Shown here: piece by piece, positions 55,528 through 64,000 of the stretch
Layout of the letters: every line of letters starts with the position of its first letter
Position numbering within the stretch: position 1 is the stretch's first letter
Assembly (NCBI RefSeq): GCF_000799735.1
Contig: NZ_JUHH01000001.1
Coordinates: forward strand, 62,001 to 126,000
DNA from: Methylotenera sp. G11
Lineage (GTDB): Bacteria > Pseudomonadota > Gammaproteobacteria > Burkholderiales > Methylophilaceae
Direction: 5' to 3'
Length of the DNA stretch: 64,000 nt
The notes under the pieces: model-generated
What the model saw: the letters and a program-made list of their open reading frames with translations, nothing else
Databases searched by the model: none
Told to the model about the DNA's origin: nothing
Program-made: the position numbers and the translations under genes

Positions 55528-57327
55528 ATGTATATCTATGATGAAATTGACCAGAGGCTGGTAGAGCAGCGCGTTGCGCAATTCAGGGGGCAGACGCAGC
55601 GGTTCCTGAAAGGCCAGCTGACAGAGGAGGAGTTCCGCGTTCTGCGGTTGCAGAATGGCCTGTATATCCAGCGCCATGCGCCTATGCTGCGGGTTGCCAT
55701 TCCCTATGGCATGTTAACTTCAAAACAGCTGCGGACACTGGCTTATGTCGCCCGCCGCTGGGATAAGGGTTATGGCCATTTGACCACCAGGCAGAATATC
55801 CAGTTTAACTGGCTGCGGCTGGAAGATGCCCCCGATGTGCTGGCCAAGCTTGCAACGGTGCAGATGCATGCGATCCAGACCAGCGGGAATTGCATCCGCA
55901 ATACCACCACGGATCACTTCGCCGGCGTTGCTGCTGATGAACTCATCAATCCCCTGGTCTGGTGCGAAATCATCCGCCAATGGTCGATGCTGCATCCTGA
56001 ATTCGCATTCCTGCCCCGTAAATTCAAAATCGCAGTGAGCGGATCCATGACCGACCGGGCTGCCGTCGGCGTACATGATATCGGCCTGCAGGCTGTAGAG
56101 CGCAATGGAATATTCGGTTTCAGGGTTTTCGTAGGCGGCGGTTTAGGCAGGACGCCGATCGTAGGCAAACTCATCAAACCTTTTGTGGAGTGGCAGGATT
56201 TGTTGACCTACCTGCAAGCCACGCTGCGGGTGTACAACCTGCATGGAAGGCGCGATAACAAATACAAGGCGCGCATCAAGATACTGGTGAAAGACCTGAC
56301 GCCGGAAGTGTTCGCGCATGAAGTCGATGCGCAATGGCAGCTGATCAAAGGCGGCCCGGATACCGTAAGCGAAGCGTTTGTAACAAGCATCGCAGGCAAA
56401 TTCAGGTGGCCGGAATACGACCTGGATACTGAAATCAGCGAGACATTCTATTTCAGCCAGTTATCAGCCGACGCGAAATTCAATCGCTGGTCGCGCACCA
56501 ACGTCCATCCCCATAAAGTGTCCGGATATGCATCGGTCACCATTTCATTAAAGGCAACCGGTGCGCCTCCCGGTGACATTAGCGCAGACCAGATGGATGC
56601 GGTAGCCGACCTGGCTGAGAAGTATGGTTTCGGTGAGCTGCGCATCTCCCACGAGCAGAACATCATCATGCCGGATGTCAGGAAAAGCGATCTTTACATG
56701 CTGTGGCAGGAGTTGCAGCTGCTGAGCCTGGCTACGCCGAATATCGGATTCATTACCGATATCATTGCCTGCCCGGGCGGGGATTACTGCAGCCTGGCGA
56801 ATGCGGTCACGCTGCCGATTGCAGAAGCCATACAAAGCAGGTTTTCCGATCTTGATTATATCTACGATATTGGCGAGCTGGACCTCAATCTGTCCGGCTG
56901 CATGAATTCCTGCGGCCACCACCATATCGGGCATATCGGCATACTGGGTGTCGATAAAGCCGGGGAGGAGTGGTACCAGATCACGATAGGCGGCAGGCAA
57001 AGCGGGGCGCTGGACAATCACCTCGGTCATGGCCTGGCTCATCGCGCCCGGGCTGATGCAGGCGCTGGCGGTTCAGGAACTGACAGCGCTGGAGCCAATG
57101 GCGCCGGCGCTGCAATCGGGCGGGTGATTGGGCCTTCATTTGCCCGTGAACAGATACCGGATGTGATCTCCCGCCTGATAAACACCTATCTGAGGCTGCG
57201 CGACAGTGAAGAGGAGCGGTTTGTCGATGCGGTGCATAGGCTTGGAATCGAGCCATTCAAGAAAGATGTCTATGCCGATCCTTTATTTTCCAAATCTTTG
57301 ACTTTATCGAAAGAGACCCATGTTTGA
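55528..57327 (+). CDS. cysI: Sulfite (nitrite/sulfite) reductase hemoprotein, CysI-type
   Basis: Siroheme/[4Fe-4S] reductase that converts sulfite to sulfide. The cluster ligands are Cys415, Cys421 (CPGGDYC) and Cys458, Cys462 (SGCMNSC). Siroheme-pocket arginines lie in LTTRQNIQFN and SGNCIRNTTTDH. The 599-residue protein carries an insertion of about 36 residues (492-527), rich in Gly/Ala/His, between TIGGRQ and IGRVIGPSF, where relatives have a short turn. It overlaps the DUF934 gene by 8 nt. In this context it can use the sulfite released by the DszB-like proteins, though cysI is normally a housekeeping gene. Confidence 0.92.
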   Translation: MYIYDEIDQRLVEQRVAQFRGQTQRFLKGQLTEEEFRVLRLQNGLYIQRHAPMLRVAIPYGMLTSKQLRTLAYVARRWDKGYGHLTTRQNIQFNWLRLEDAPDVLAKLATVQMHAIQTSGNCIRNTTTDHFAGVAADELINPLVWCEIIRQWSMLHPEFAFLPRKFKIAVSGSMTDRAAVGVHDIGLQAVERNGIFGFRVFVGGGLGRTPIVGKLIKPFVEWQDLLTYLQATLRVYNLHGRRDNKYKARIKILVKDLTPEVFAHEVDAQWQLIKGGPDTVSEAFVTSIAGKFRWPEYDLDTEISETFYFSQLSADAKFNRWSRTNVHPHKVSGYASVTISLKATGAPPGDISADQMDAVADLAEKYGFGELRISHEQNIIMPDVRKSDLYMLWQELQLLSLATPNIGFITDIIACPGGDYCSLANAVTLPIAEAIQSRFSDLDYIYDIGELDLNLSGCMNSCGHHHIGHIGILGVDKAGEEWYQITIGGRQSGALDNHLGHGLAHRARADAGAGGSGTDSAGANGAGAAIGRVIGPSFAREQIPDVISRLINTYLRLRDSEEERFVDAVHRLGIEPFKKDVYADPLFSKSLTLSKETHV

Positions 57328-57880
57328 GGTGACCCCAAGGCTGCTGCGTAACGGCCAAATTGAGTTGAATGAAGCGCTTTTGTTCGATGCAGGCGCTGAA
57401 ACGAACGGTTCTGAAATCAATGGTTTTTCAGGCATCCCGCCTGACCAGAAGCATTGGATGATGCGACTGGATGCCTGGCTGGAAAAGCGTGAGCTCTTAT
57501 TAAACCGCAGATTTCCGGTCGGCATATTCATTTCGTCCGACACGGATCTGGCCGCTACATTAGGTAAGCAGGGCGCTCTGCTGCAAACCGGGCTGTTTCA
57601 AACCGCGGATGTCGCATTTATTGCGATTGATTTCCCAAGTTATACCGATGGCCGTGGTTATTCCTTAGCCCAGCTGATTAAAAGCATTTACGGCTGGCAC
57701 GGAGAATTGAGGGCGGTCGGCGACGTCATGATAGACACGGTCTTTTATATGGCAAGGTGCGGCTTTGACAGCTTCCTGATTAAAGAAGGGCATGATCCCC
57801 AGCTGGCATTGGAAGCGCTGGGTACTTTTACCGAGCCGTATCAGAAGTCCTATCAGTTGCCGGGCGTGCCCCTCAGTTAA
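57320..57880 (+). CDS. DUF934 family protein next to cysI
   Basis: A 186-residue cytoplasmic protein of the DUF934/COG3749 family. The conserved core FPSYTDGRGYSLAQLIKSIYGWHGELRAVGDVMIDT, then MARCGFDSF, is present. Family members sit almost always behind cysI in betaproteobacteria and are thought to assist sulfite reduction or siroheme-protein function. No biochemical role is established to my knowledge. Its start lies inside the cysI 3' end. Confidence 0.88.
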   Translation: MFEVTPRLLRNGQIELNEALLFDAGAETNGSEINGFSGIPPDQKHWMMRLDAWLEKRELLLNRRFPVGIFISSDTDLAATLGKQGALLQTGLFQTADVAFIAIDFPSYTDGRGYSLAQLIKSIYGWHGELRAVGDVMIDTVFYMARCGFDSFLIKEGHDPQLALEALGTFTEPYQKSYQLPGVPLS

Positions 57881-57948
57881 ACGCATCGGTCACGGCCAGA
57901 CCCAGGGGTGTGGGTTTGAATAATGCAATCATCAAGTAAGGAAACAGC

Positions 57949-59382
57949 ATGACAACAGCTAGCAAGCCATCAAGGAAAGTGATTCCAATCGCAAGCGATC
58001 ATTCGGCAGATAAGTTGAGGCCAACCTATGAAGCGCAGCACAAGATATATCCACGCAATATATCCGGCATCTTCAAGAACTGGCGCTGGATCATGATCTG
58101 GGTTACGCAGATCGTGTTCTACGGCACGCCCTGGCTGATGTGGAATGACAGGCAGGCGATGCTGCTCGACGTCAGCACGCATCGTTTTTACATTTTTGGT
58201 CTGGTGCTATACCCTCAGGATCTGATATACCTTGTCATTATCCTGATTATCTCTGCACTGGCATTGTTCCTTTTTACGGCGGTTGCCGGGCGATTATGGT
58301 GCGGTTTTTCGTGCCCGCAATCCGTGTATACCGAAATATTCTTATGGATGGAACGCAAGATTGAAGGGGACCGCGCTGCCCGCATGCGCCTGGACAGTAT
58401 GCCCTTCGGTTTCAGGAAGTTTTATAAGAAATTCCTGAAACACGCCGCCTGGATCGGTTTTTCAATGGCGACCGGGTTTACTTTCCTTGGCTACTTTTCG
58501 CCGGTGCGGGATCTGCTGGATAACATCATCCAGTATCGATTAAGCCCATGGGAAACATTCTGGATCTGTTTTTATGGCTTTGCCACTTACGGCAATGCCG
58601 GTTTCCTGCGTGAACAGGTCTGCAGGCACATGTGTCCATACGCCCGCTTCCAGAGCGCCATGTTTGACAATGACACCCTCATCGTGACTTATGACCAGGC
58701 GCGCGGCGAGCCACGCAGTGGCCGTTCGCGCAGCGTGGATGCGAAAAAGGAAGGCCTGGGTGACTGTATCGATTGCAGCTTCTGCGTGCAGGTATGCCCG
58801 GTTGGGATCGATATCAGGAATGGCCTGCAGTATGAGTGCATCAGCTGCGGCCTCTGTGTTGACGCATGCAACAGCATCATGGACAAGATGCAATACCCAC
58901 GAGGCTTGATTAGGTTTTCGACCCAGAATGGCGTTGAGAAACATTGGTCACAGCGTGAGATCATCAGGAAAATATTACGTCCGCGCGTACTGATCTATAG
59001 CGGACTGTTAATCCTGCTGTCTTTAGGGCTGGTATTCTCCCTGTCGATACGCCCGGCGTTCAAGGTCGATGTCAACCGTGACCGTGGCGTCATGTCACGC
59101 ATGGCTCCCGGAGGCATGGTGGAAAACGTATATCAGATACAATTGACCAATGTGACGGAAAGCCAGCACGCTTACAGGGTATCGGTGCATGGCCTGCAGG
59201 GCGTCTCGATCGCTTCAGAAACCGAGTTTACCGTCAATCCGGCAAGTGAAAGACTGGTCGCCGTGCGCTTGCAGATTGCCGACGGGTCAATCCGCAGAGG
59301 CACGCATCCCATTATGTTTGACGTTGAATCCGTTAACTCTAAAGAGCATGTGAAGCAGAAATCCAGTTTTTACATGCCCTGA
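57949..59382 (+). CDS. ccoG: Cytochrome c oxidase accessory protein CcoG (FixG/RdxA family)
   Basis: Membrane-bound polyferredoxin needed for cbb3 oxidase maturation (copper handling); 477 residues. About five transmembrane helices, motifs CGFSCPQSVYTEIFLWMERKIEG and EQVCRHMCPYARFQSAMFD, and two [4Fe-4S] motifs (CIDCSFCVQVCP; CISCGLCVDAC). A C-terminal periplasmic Ig-like domain follows the last helix. It usually neighbours ccoNOPQ, which is absent from this window. Separation from cysI-DUF934 is 68 nt on the same strand. Confidence 0.94.
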   Translation: MTTASKPSRKVIPIASDHSADKLRPTYEAQHKIYPRNISGIFKNWRWIMIWVTQIVFYGTPWLMWNDRQAMLLDVSTHRFYIFGLVLYPQDLIYLVIILIISALALFLFTAVAGRLWCGFSCPQSVYTEIFLWMERKIEGDRAARMRLDSMPFGFRKFYKKFLKHAAWIGFSMATGFTFLGYFSPVRDLLDNIIQYRLSPWETFWICFYGFATYGNAGFLREQVCRHMCPYARFQSAMFDNDTLIVTYDQARGEPRSGRSRSVDAKKEGLGDCIDCSFCVQVCPVGIDIRNGLQYECISCGLCVDACNSIMDKMQYPRGLIRFSTQNGVEKHWSQREIIRKILRPRVLIYSGLLILLSLGLVFSLSIRPAFKVDVNRDRGVMSRMAPGGMVENVYQIQLTNVTESQHAYRVSVHGLQGVSIASETEFTVNPASERLVAVRLQIADGSIRRGTHPIMFDVESVNSKEHVKQKSSFYMP

Positions 59383-59516
59383 TGATTAAACGGTGCGTCA
59401 ACCCCGGCTTCCCAAGACGGTAAAGCGCCAGGTCTGGCCTGGCCGCAGTTTTCCGGAGTTGACTTCAATGGCAGTAGCGTGTCTACTAGTGTACGAGTGT
59501 AAAAAAAGAACTTCTG

Positions 59517-60512
59517 ATGACACCTGTAAATCCACCGCTACTTTCGGTCATTGTCTGCGTTTATAACGAGGCACTGGTATTGCAGCAATTCTTCGCGCGC
59601 TTGCTGCCGGTTGTTGAAGCGGTCGCGCAGGGGGATTATGAGCTGGTCTGTGTCGATGATGGCAGCACGGACGACTCGTTATCCATATTGATGCAGATGG
59701 CGGAAGCCAACCCCAGGCTGCGCGTGGTCGAGCTGTCGCGCAATTTCGGCAAGGAGGCCGCGCTGACTGCCGGCATTGAATATGCCACCGGCCAGGCGGT
59801 CATCCCGATCGATGCAGATTTGCAGGATCCGCCGGAGCTGATCCATGCGTTGGTCGCACAATGGCAGAAAGGCGCGGATGTAGTGCTCGCCCGGCGCAGC
59901 AACCGGGATTCCGATTCATTGTTAAAACGCCAGAGTTCACAGTGGTTTTACCGTCTTTATAACAAATTATCCAATACGCATTTGCCGGACAACGTCGGTG
60001 ATTTTCGCTTGATGGACCGCATGGTGGTAGATGCGGTGCGTGCATTGCCGGAGCGCCAGCGATTCATGAAAGGTATTTTTGCCTGGGTTGGATTCAAGAC
60101 CGTGACTGTAGACTACACGCGTGCGCCGCGGGTAGGGGGTAAAACCAAATTTACAGGATGGCGGCTTTGGAATTTCGCGCTGGAGGGGATCACCAGTTTT
60201 ACCACAGTGCCTTTAAGGGTCTGGACTTATATCGGCCTGATCGGTGCCGGCCTGTCTGCCGCCTATGCCTGTTTTATCATCCTGCGCACACTGATTTCGG
60301 GGGTCGACGTGCCTGGCTACGCTTCACTGCTGGTCGCGGTTCTGTTCATGGGCAGCATGCAGCTCGTGAGCGTCGGATTGATCGGTGAATATATCGGGCG
60401 CCTTTATGTCGAGGCCAAGCAGCGGCCGATTTTCATCGTTCGCCGTACGGTAGGCTTTGATCCCGCCGTGGGCGGGAGTGATGCCCACGAAGCGCGTCAT
60501 GGCGCAGCATGA
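59517..60512 (+). CDS. Family 2 glycosyltransferase with two C-terminal membrane helices
   Basis: Polyprenyl-phosphate sugar transferase-like (DPM1/GtrB-type) protein of 331 residues. The GT-A domain has the nucleotide motif CVDDGSTDDS, then IDADLQDPPELI (the metal-binding DAD) and VLARRSNRDSDS. Two transmembrane helices occupy about residues 235-285. Such enzymes charge undecaprenyl phosphate with a hexose for surface-glycan modification. Start is the ATG at 59517. Its stop overlaps the following methyltransferase gene by ATGA. Confidence 0.88.
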   Translation: MTPVNPPLLSVIVCVYNEALVLQQFFARLLPVVEAVAQGDYELVCVDDGSTDDSLSILMQMAEANPRLRVVELSRNFGKEAALTAGIEYATGQAVIPIDADLQDPPELIHALVAQWQKGADVVLARRSNRDSDSLLKRQSSQWFYRLYNKLSNTHLPDNVGDFRLMDRMVVDAVRALPERQRFMKGIFAWVGFKTVTVDYTRAPRVGGKTKFTGWRLWNFALEGITSFTTVPLRVWTYIGLIGAGLSAAYACFIILRTLISGVDVPGYASLLVAVLFMGSMQLVSVGLIGEYIGRLYVEAKQRPIFIVRRTVGFDPAVGGSDAHEARHGAA

Positions 60513-61240
60513 ATCCTGAAGTCTACCTGCAGATGGAGTCAGTGGAACGTGAGCACTGGTGGTTCCAGGGCAGGCGGGCGATCATTTCACATGTGATCGG
60601 CAAGATGGATCTGCCGCAGAACCCTGCGATCCTGGAAGCCGGGTGCGGTACTGGCGGTAACCTCGCAATACTTTCTCAATTAGGCGCCACCTGCGCATTC
60701 GAGATGAATGATGCCGCATTGGATATCGCGCTCAAGAACGCATGCGGCGCAGAAATCCACCGTGGGCAGCTGCCCGATGCCGTGCCGTTCCAAGGGCGGC
60801 AGTTTGACCTGATCTGCATGTTCGATGTGCTGGAACACATCGCGGATGATGTGCTGGCTGTCGAGGCGCTGTCGCACCGGCTGGCGCCGGATGGCTATCT
60901 TTTTGTGACGGTGCCTGCGCTGCCCATGCTGTGGAGTGAGCATGACGTCAAGCTCCATCATCACCGGCGCTATGCGCGCGGGCAGCTGATGCGGGTGATG
61001 GAGCAGGCCGGGCTGGCGGTGTCATGGGTTTCATATTTTAATTTCTCTTTGCTGCCGGTTGCGGTAGCCAGTCGTTTATATGCAAAGATACGCGGCATCC
61101 GGCCTACCGGTGATGAATTGCCGCCCGCATTCGTAAACCGTGTGTTTGCCGGCATGCTTTCCATGGAAAGACATATGCTTTTCCCGGGGCGCCTGCCGAT
61201 AGGCCTGTCGCTTGCTGCAGTGGTACGCCACCGGCGGTGA
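60509..61240 (+). CDS. Class I SAM-dependent methyltransferase
   Basis: A 243-residue methyltransferase. Motif I is LEAGCGTGGNL (residues about 44-54). FDLICMFDVLEHIADD (about 93-108) is typical of the UbiE/Methyltransf_11 group. It opens with an unusual Trp-rich stretch, EHWWFQGRR, seen in methyltransferases encoded with polyprenyl-phosphate glycosyltransferases. Its four-base overlap with the glycosyltransferase gene suggests a common surface-glycan or lipid task. Substrate unknown. Confidence 0.85.
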   Translation: MNPEVYLQMESVEREHWWFQGRRAIISHVIGKMDLPQNPAILEAGCGTGGNLAILSQLGATCAFEMNDAALDIALKNACGAEIHRGQLPDAVPFQGRQFDLICMFDVLEHIADDVLAVEALSHRLAPDGYLFVTVPALPMLWSEHDVKLHHHRRYARGQLMRVMEQAGLAVSWVSYFNFSLLPVAVASRLYAKIRGIRPTGDELPPAFVNRVFAGMLSMERHMLFPGRLPIGLSLAAVVRHRR

Positions 61241-61309
61241 TAAGGGCTGCGGTTGCATTGGTTCACAGCCCGGCTGCCTGTCCTGGTGCCGTCATTTTTA
61301 TAAATCAAT

Positions 61310-61362
61310 GATGAACAGTTGTTGAGTTCATCAACATCATTTATATTGTCTTCAATGATGTT
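61310..61362 (+). promoter_or_regulatory. Tandem hairpins in the pgm 5' region
   Basis: GATGAAC/GTTCATC (61310-61332, 7-bp stem) is followed at once by AACATCATT/AATGATGTT (61333-61362, 9-bp stem). The second ends 16 nt before the pgm start codon. No T-run. They could modulate translation or reflect operator DNA. Confidence 0.4.
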
Positions 61363-61369
61363 GACATGA

Positions 61370-63031
<1,662 letters not shown>

Positions 63032-63101
63032 AGCGTTTGCAAGTGATTTGAATGGGGGCTGGCGATCAGGCAACCCCATTCAAACCATGGAACTGTTCCG
63101 C

Positions 63102-63578
63102 TTATTCGTAGACCTGGCTGATGGTCATCTCGCCTTTGTACAGCCGGACATCCATTCTCCCCAGAAACGACATGCCGAGCAGCACATCGCCATCCAGGCC
63201 GGGAGCGATCATTGCCGCAACATTGTTGGCACTCACCCCGCCAATCTTTACTGACTCCAGGCGTACCATGTAAGCTATGCTCTCACCATTGGCGGTAGTG
63301 GTGCGCACGGCGTTGATGCTTCTGAGCTTGAGCCGGTCTGCGACTTTCTGTGATATCGCTACCCCGGTGGCGCCCGTGTCAACCAGCACATTTACTTTTT
63401 CGCCGTTGATGAGCGCTTCGCTGCGGTAATGCCCATCCGGGCCGCGCTTCAGCACGACCGAATCAGCATTGCCCAGGCGGCTGAGTTTGTTCGGGTTCTG
63501 TATGTTATCGGCAAAGTAATAGATCAACGCCGCCAAGCTTAGCCACACGATTAACGAGATGAATGTATTCTTGGTCAT
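63102..63578 (-). CDS. Retropepsin-like clan AA aspartic protease (TIGR02281-type)
   Basis: A 158-residue protein with one N-terminal membrane anchor (residues about 7-24) and a single retropepsin-like domain. The catalytic motif VDTGATGVAIS has one Asp, so it must dimerise. The conserved hydrophobic-Gly motif LLGMSFLGRM lies near the C-terminus. Related bacterial proteins are periplasmic, with largely unknown substrates. It is convergent with pgm; 70 nt lie between the two stops. Confidence 0.88.
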   Translation of the reverse strand: MTKNTFISLIVWLSLAALIYYFADNIQNPNKLSRLGNADSVVLKRGPDGHYRSEALINGEKVNVLVDTGATGVAISQKVADRLKLRSINAVRTTTANGESIAYMVRLESVKIGGVSANNVAAMIAPGLDGDVLLGMSFLGRMDVRLYKGEMTISQVYE

Positions 63579-63611
63579 GGGTGTGAACGTGCTAAGGGCG
63601 GGTTGGGCGCA

Positions 63612-63974
63612 TCAGGCCCTGAATGCCCACCAGACAATGGCGAAGTAGGTGAGATGGTGCAGCAGCTGGTCTAAACCCAGTAAAAACCAGAACCATTCGC
63701 TGTTGTCGGCATTCAGTTTGAATTTTTTATTGATGTTCATCTTTGCCCAGTCGATATGGTAGTGAACCGCGAGGTCAGCCAGCGCCAGCACCCATGCATC
63801 GTTCACCTGCAATACACTCAGCACGAGATAGGTGCCGGCGCCATGGATCGCGGCGTGCGTCAGGCCGCCCAGGTGCCCATAGCTGGCTTTGTTCTGGTAC
63901 ATCCACGGATGCGCCTGCAACGGGAAGTCACAGATAAAGTGTTTGATGAACAGCCATAACAGGGTTTCAAACAT
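63612..63974 (-). CDS. DUF3307 family membrane protein
   Basis: A 120-residue polytopic membrane protein. The family-like opening FETLLWLFIKHFICDFPLQ is followed by HAAIHGAGTYLVL, and LAVHYHIDWAKM and WFLLGLDQLLHHLTYFAIVWW near the end supply conserved histidines. Function unknown. It may be co-transcribed with the protease gene (33 nt between). The last 26 bases of the window hold nothing assignable. Confidence 0.8.
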   Translation of the reverse strand: MFETLLWLFIKHFICDFPLQAHPWMYQNKASYGHLGGLTHAAIHGAGTYLVLSVLQVNDAWVLALADLAVHYHIDWAKMNINKKFKLNADNSEWFWFLLGLDQLLHHLTYFAIVWWAFRA

Positions 63975-64000
63975 GCGGGTGCTTATGCTGCTTCGTCAAT

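Overview
The window reads as the chromosome of a Gram-negative betaproteobacterium. An obligate or facultative methylotroph of the Methylophilaceae type is my best guess, inferred from gene order and protein flavour rather than from a marker gene. Supporting order: an RpfE-like gene overlapping recJ, a DUF2818 gene after nuoN, and a CysI-type sulfite reductase followed by DUF934. Coding is dense, with almost no mobile DNA.

Layout: 0-7 kb is housekeeping and repair (msrA, a Y-family polymerase, a glycine-zipper envelope protein, rpfE-like, recJ, NAD(P)HX dehydratase, pagP). 7.3-23.6 kb is tpiA-secG-tRNA-Leu followed by the complete 14-gene NADH dehydrogenase I operon nuoA-N. 23.8-28.7 kb holds a DUF2818 gene, a zinc metallopeptidase, a NUDIX hydrolase, an SDR epimerase, mltB and a 2OG-Fe(II) oxygenase. 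28.8-37.1 kb is a classical translation block: tRNA-Val, thrS, infC (apparently starting at ATA), rpmI, rplT, pheS, pheT, ihfA, a MerR-type gene and tRNA-Pro.

A fragment of a tyrosine-recombinase integrase lies directly downstream of tRNA-Pro. After it comes an accessory organosulfur region, about 37.7-55.3 kb. It encodes an SfnR-like sigma-54 activator, an MsuE-type FMN reductase, a divergent ssuB-tonB-exbB-exbD operon, an operon dszB-like-ssuA-ssuC-ssuC, a TonB-dependent receptor, an MFS transporter, and an operon of two SsuD-like flavin monooxygenases, a second DszB-like protein and a class II aldolase-like protein. Five transcription units in this region carry a GG-N10-GC (-24/-12) sigma-54 promoter. 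In four of them the GC lies 68-69 nt before the start codon. Read together, this looks like one sulfur-starvation regulon: outer-membrane uptake energised by its own TonB/ExbBD, ABC import, flavin-dependent oxygenation using FMNH2 from MsuE, then desulfination to sulfite by two cytoplasmic DszB-like proteins that keep the Cys/His/Arg catalytic pattern. The neighbouring CysI-type sulfite reductase (55.5 kb) could reduce the sulfite released. The substrate is unknown.

The window ends with ccoG, a glycosyltransferase/methyltransferase pair, phosphoglucomutase, a retropepsin-like protease and a DUF3307 membrane protein. All calls come from reading sequence and recalled family knowledge; no database search was run.
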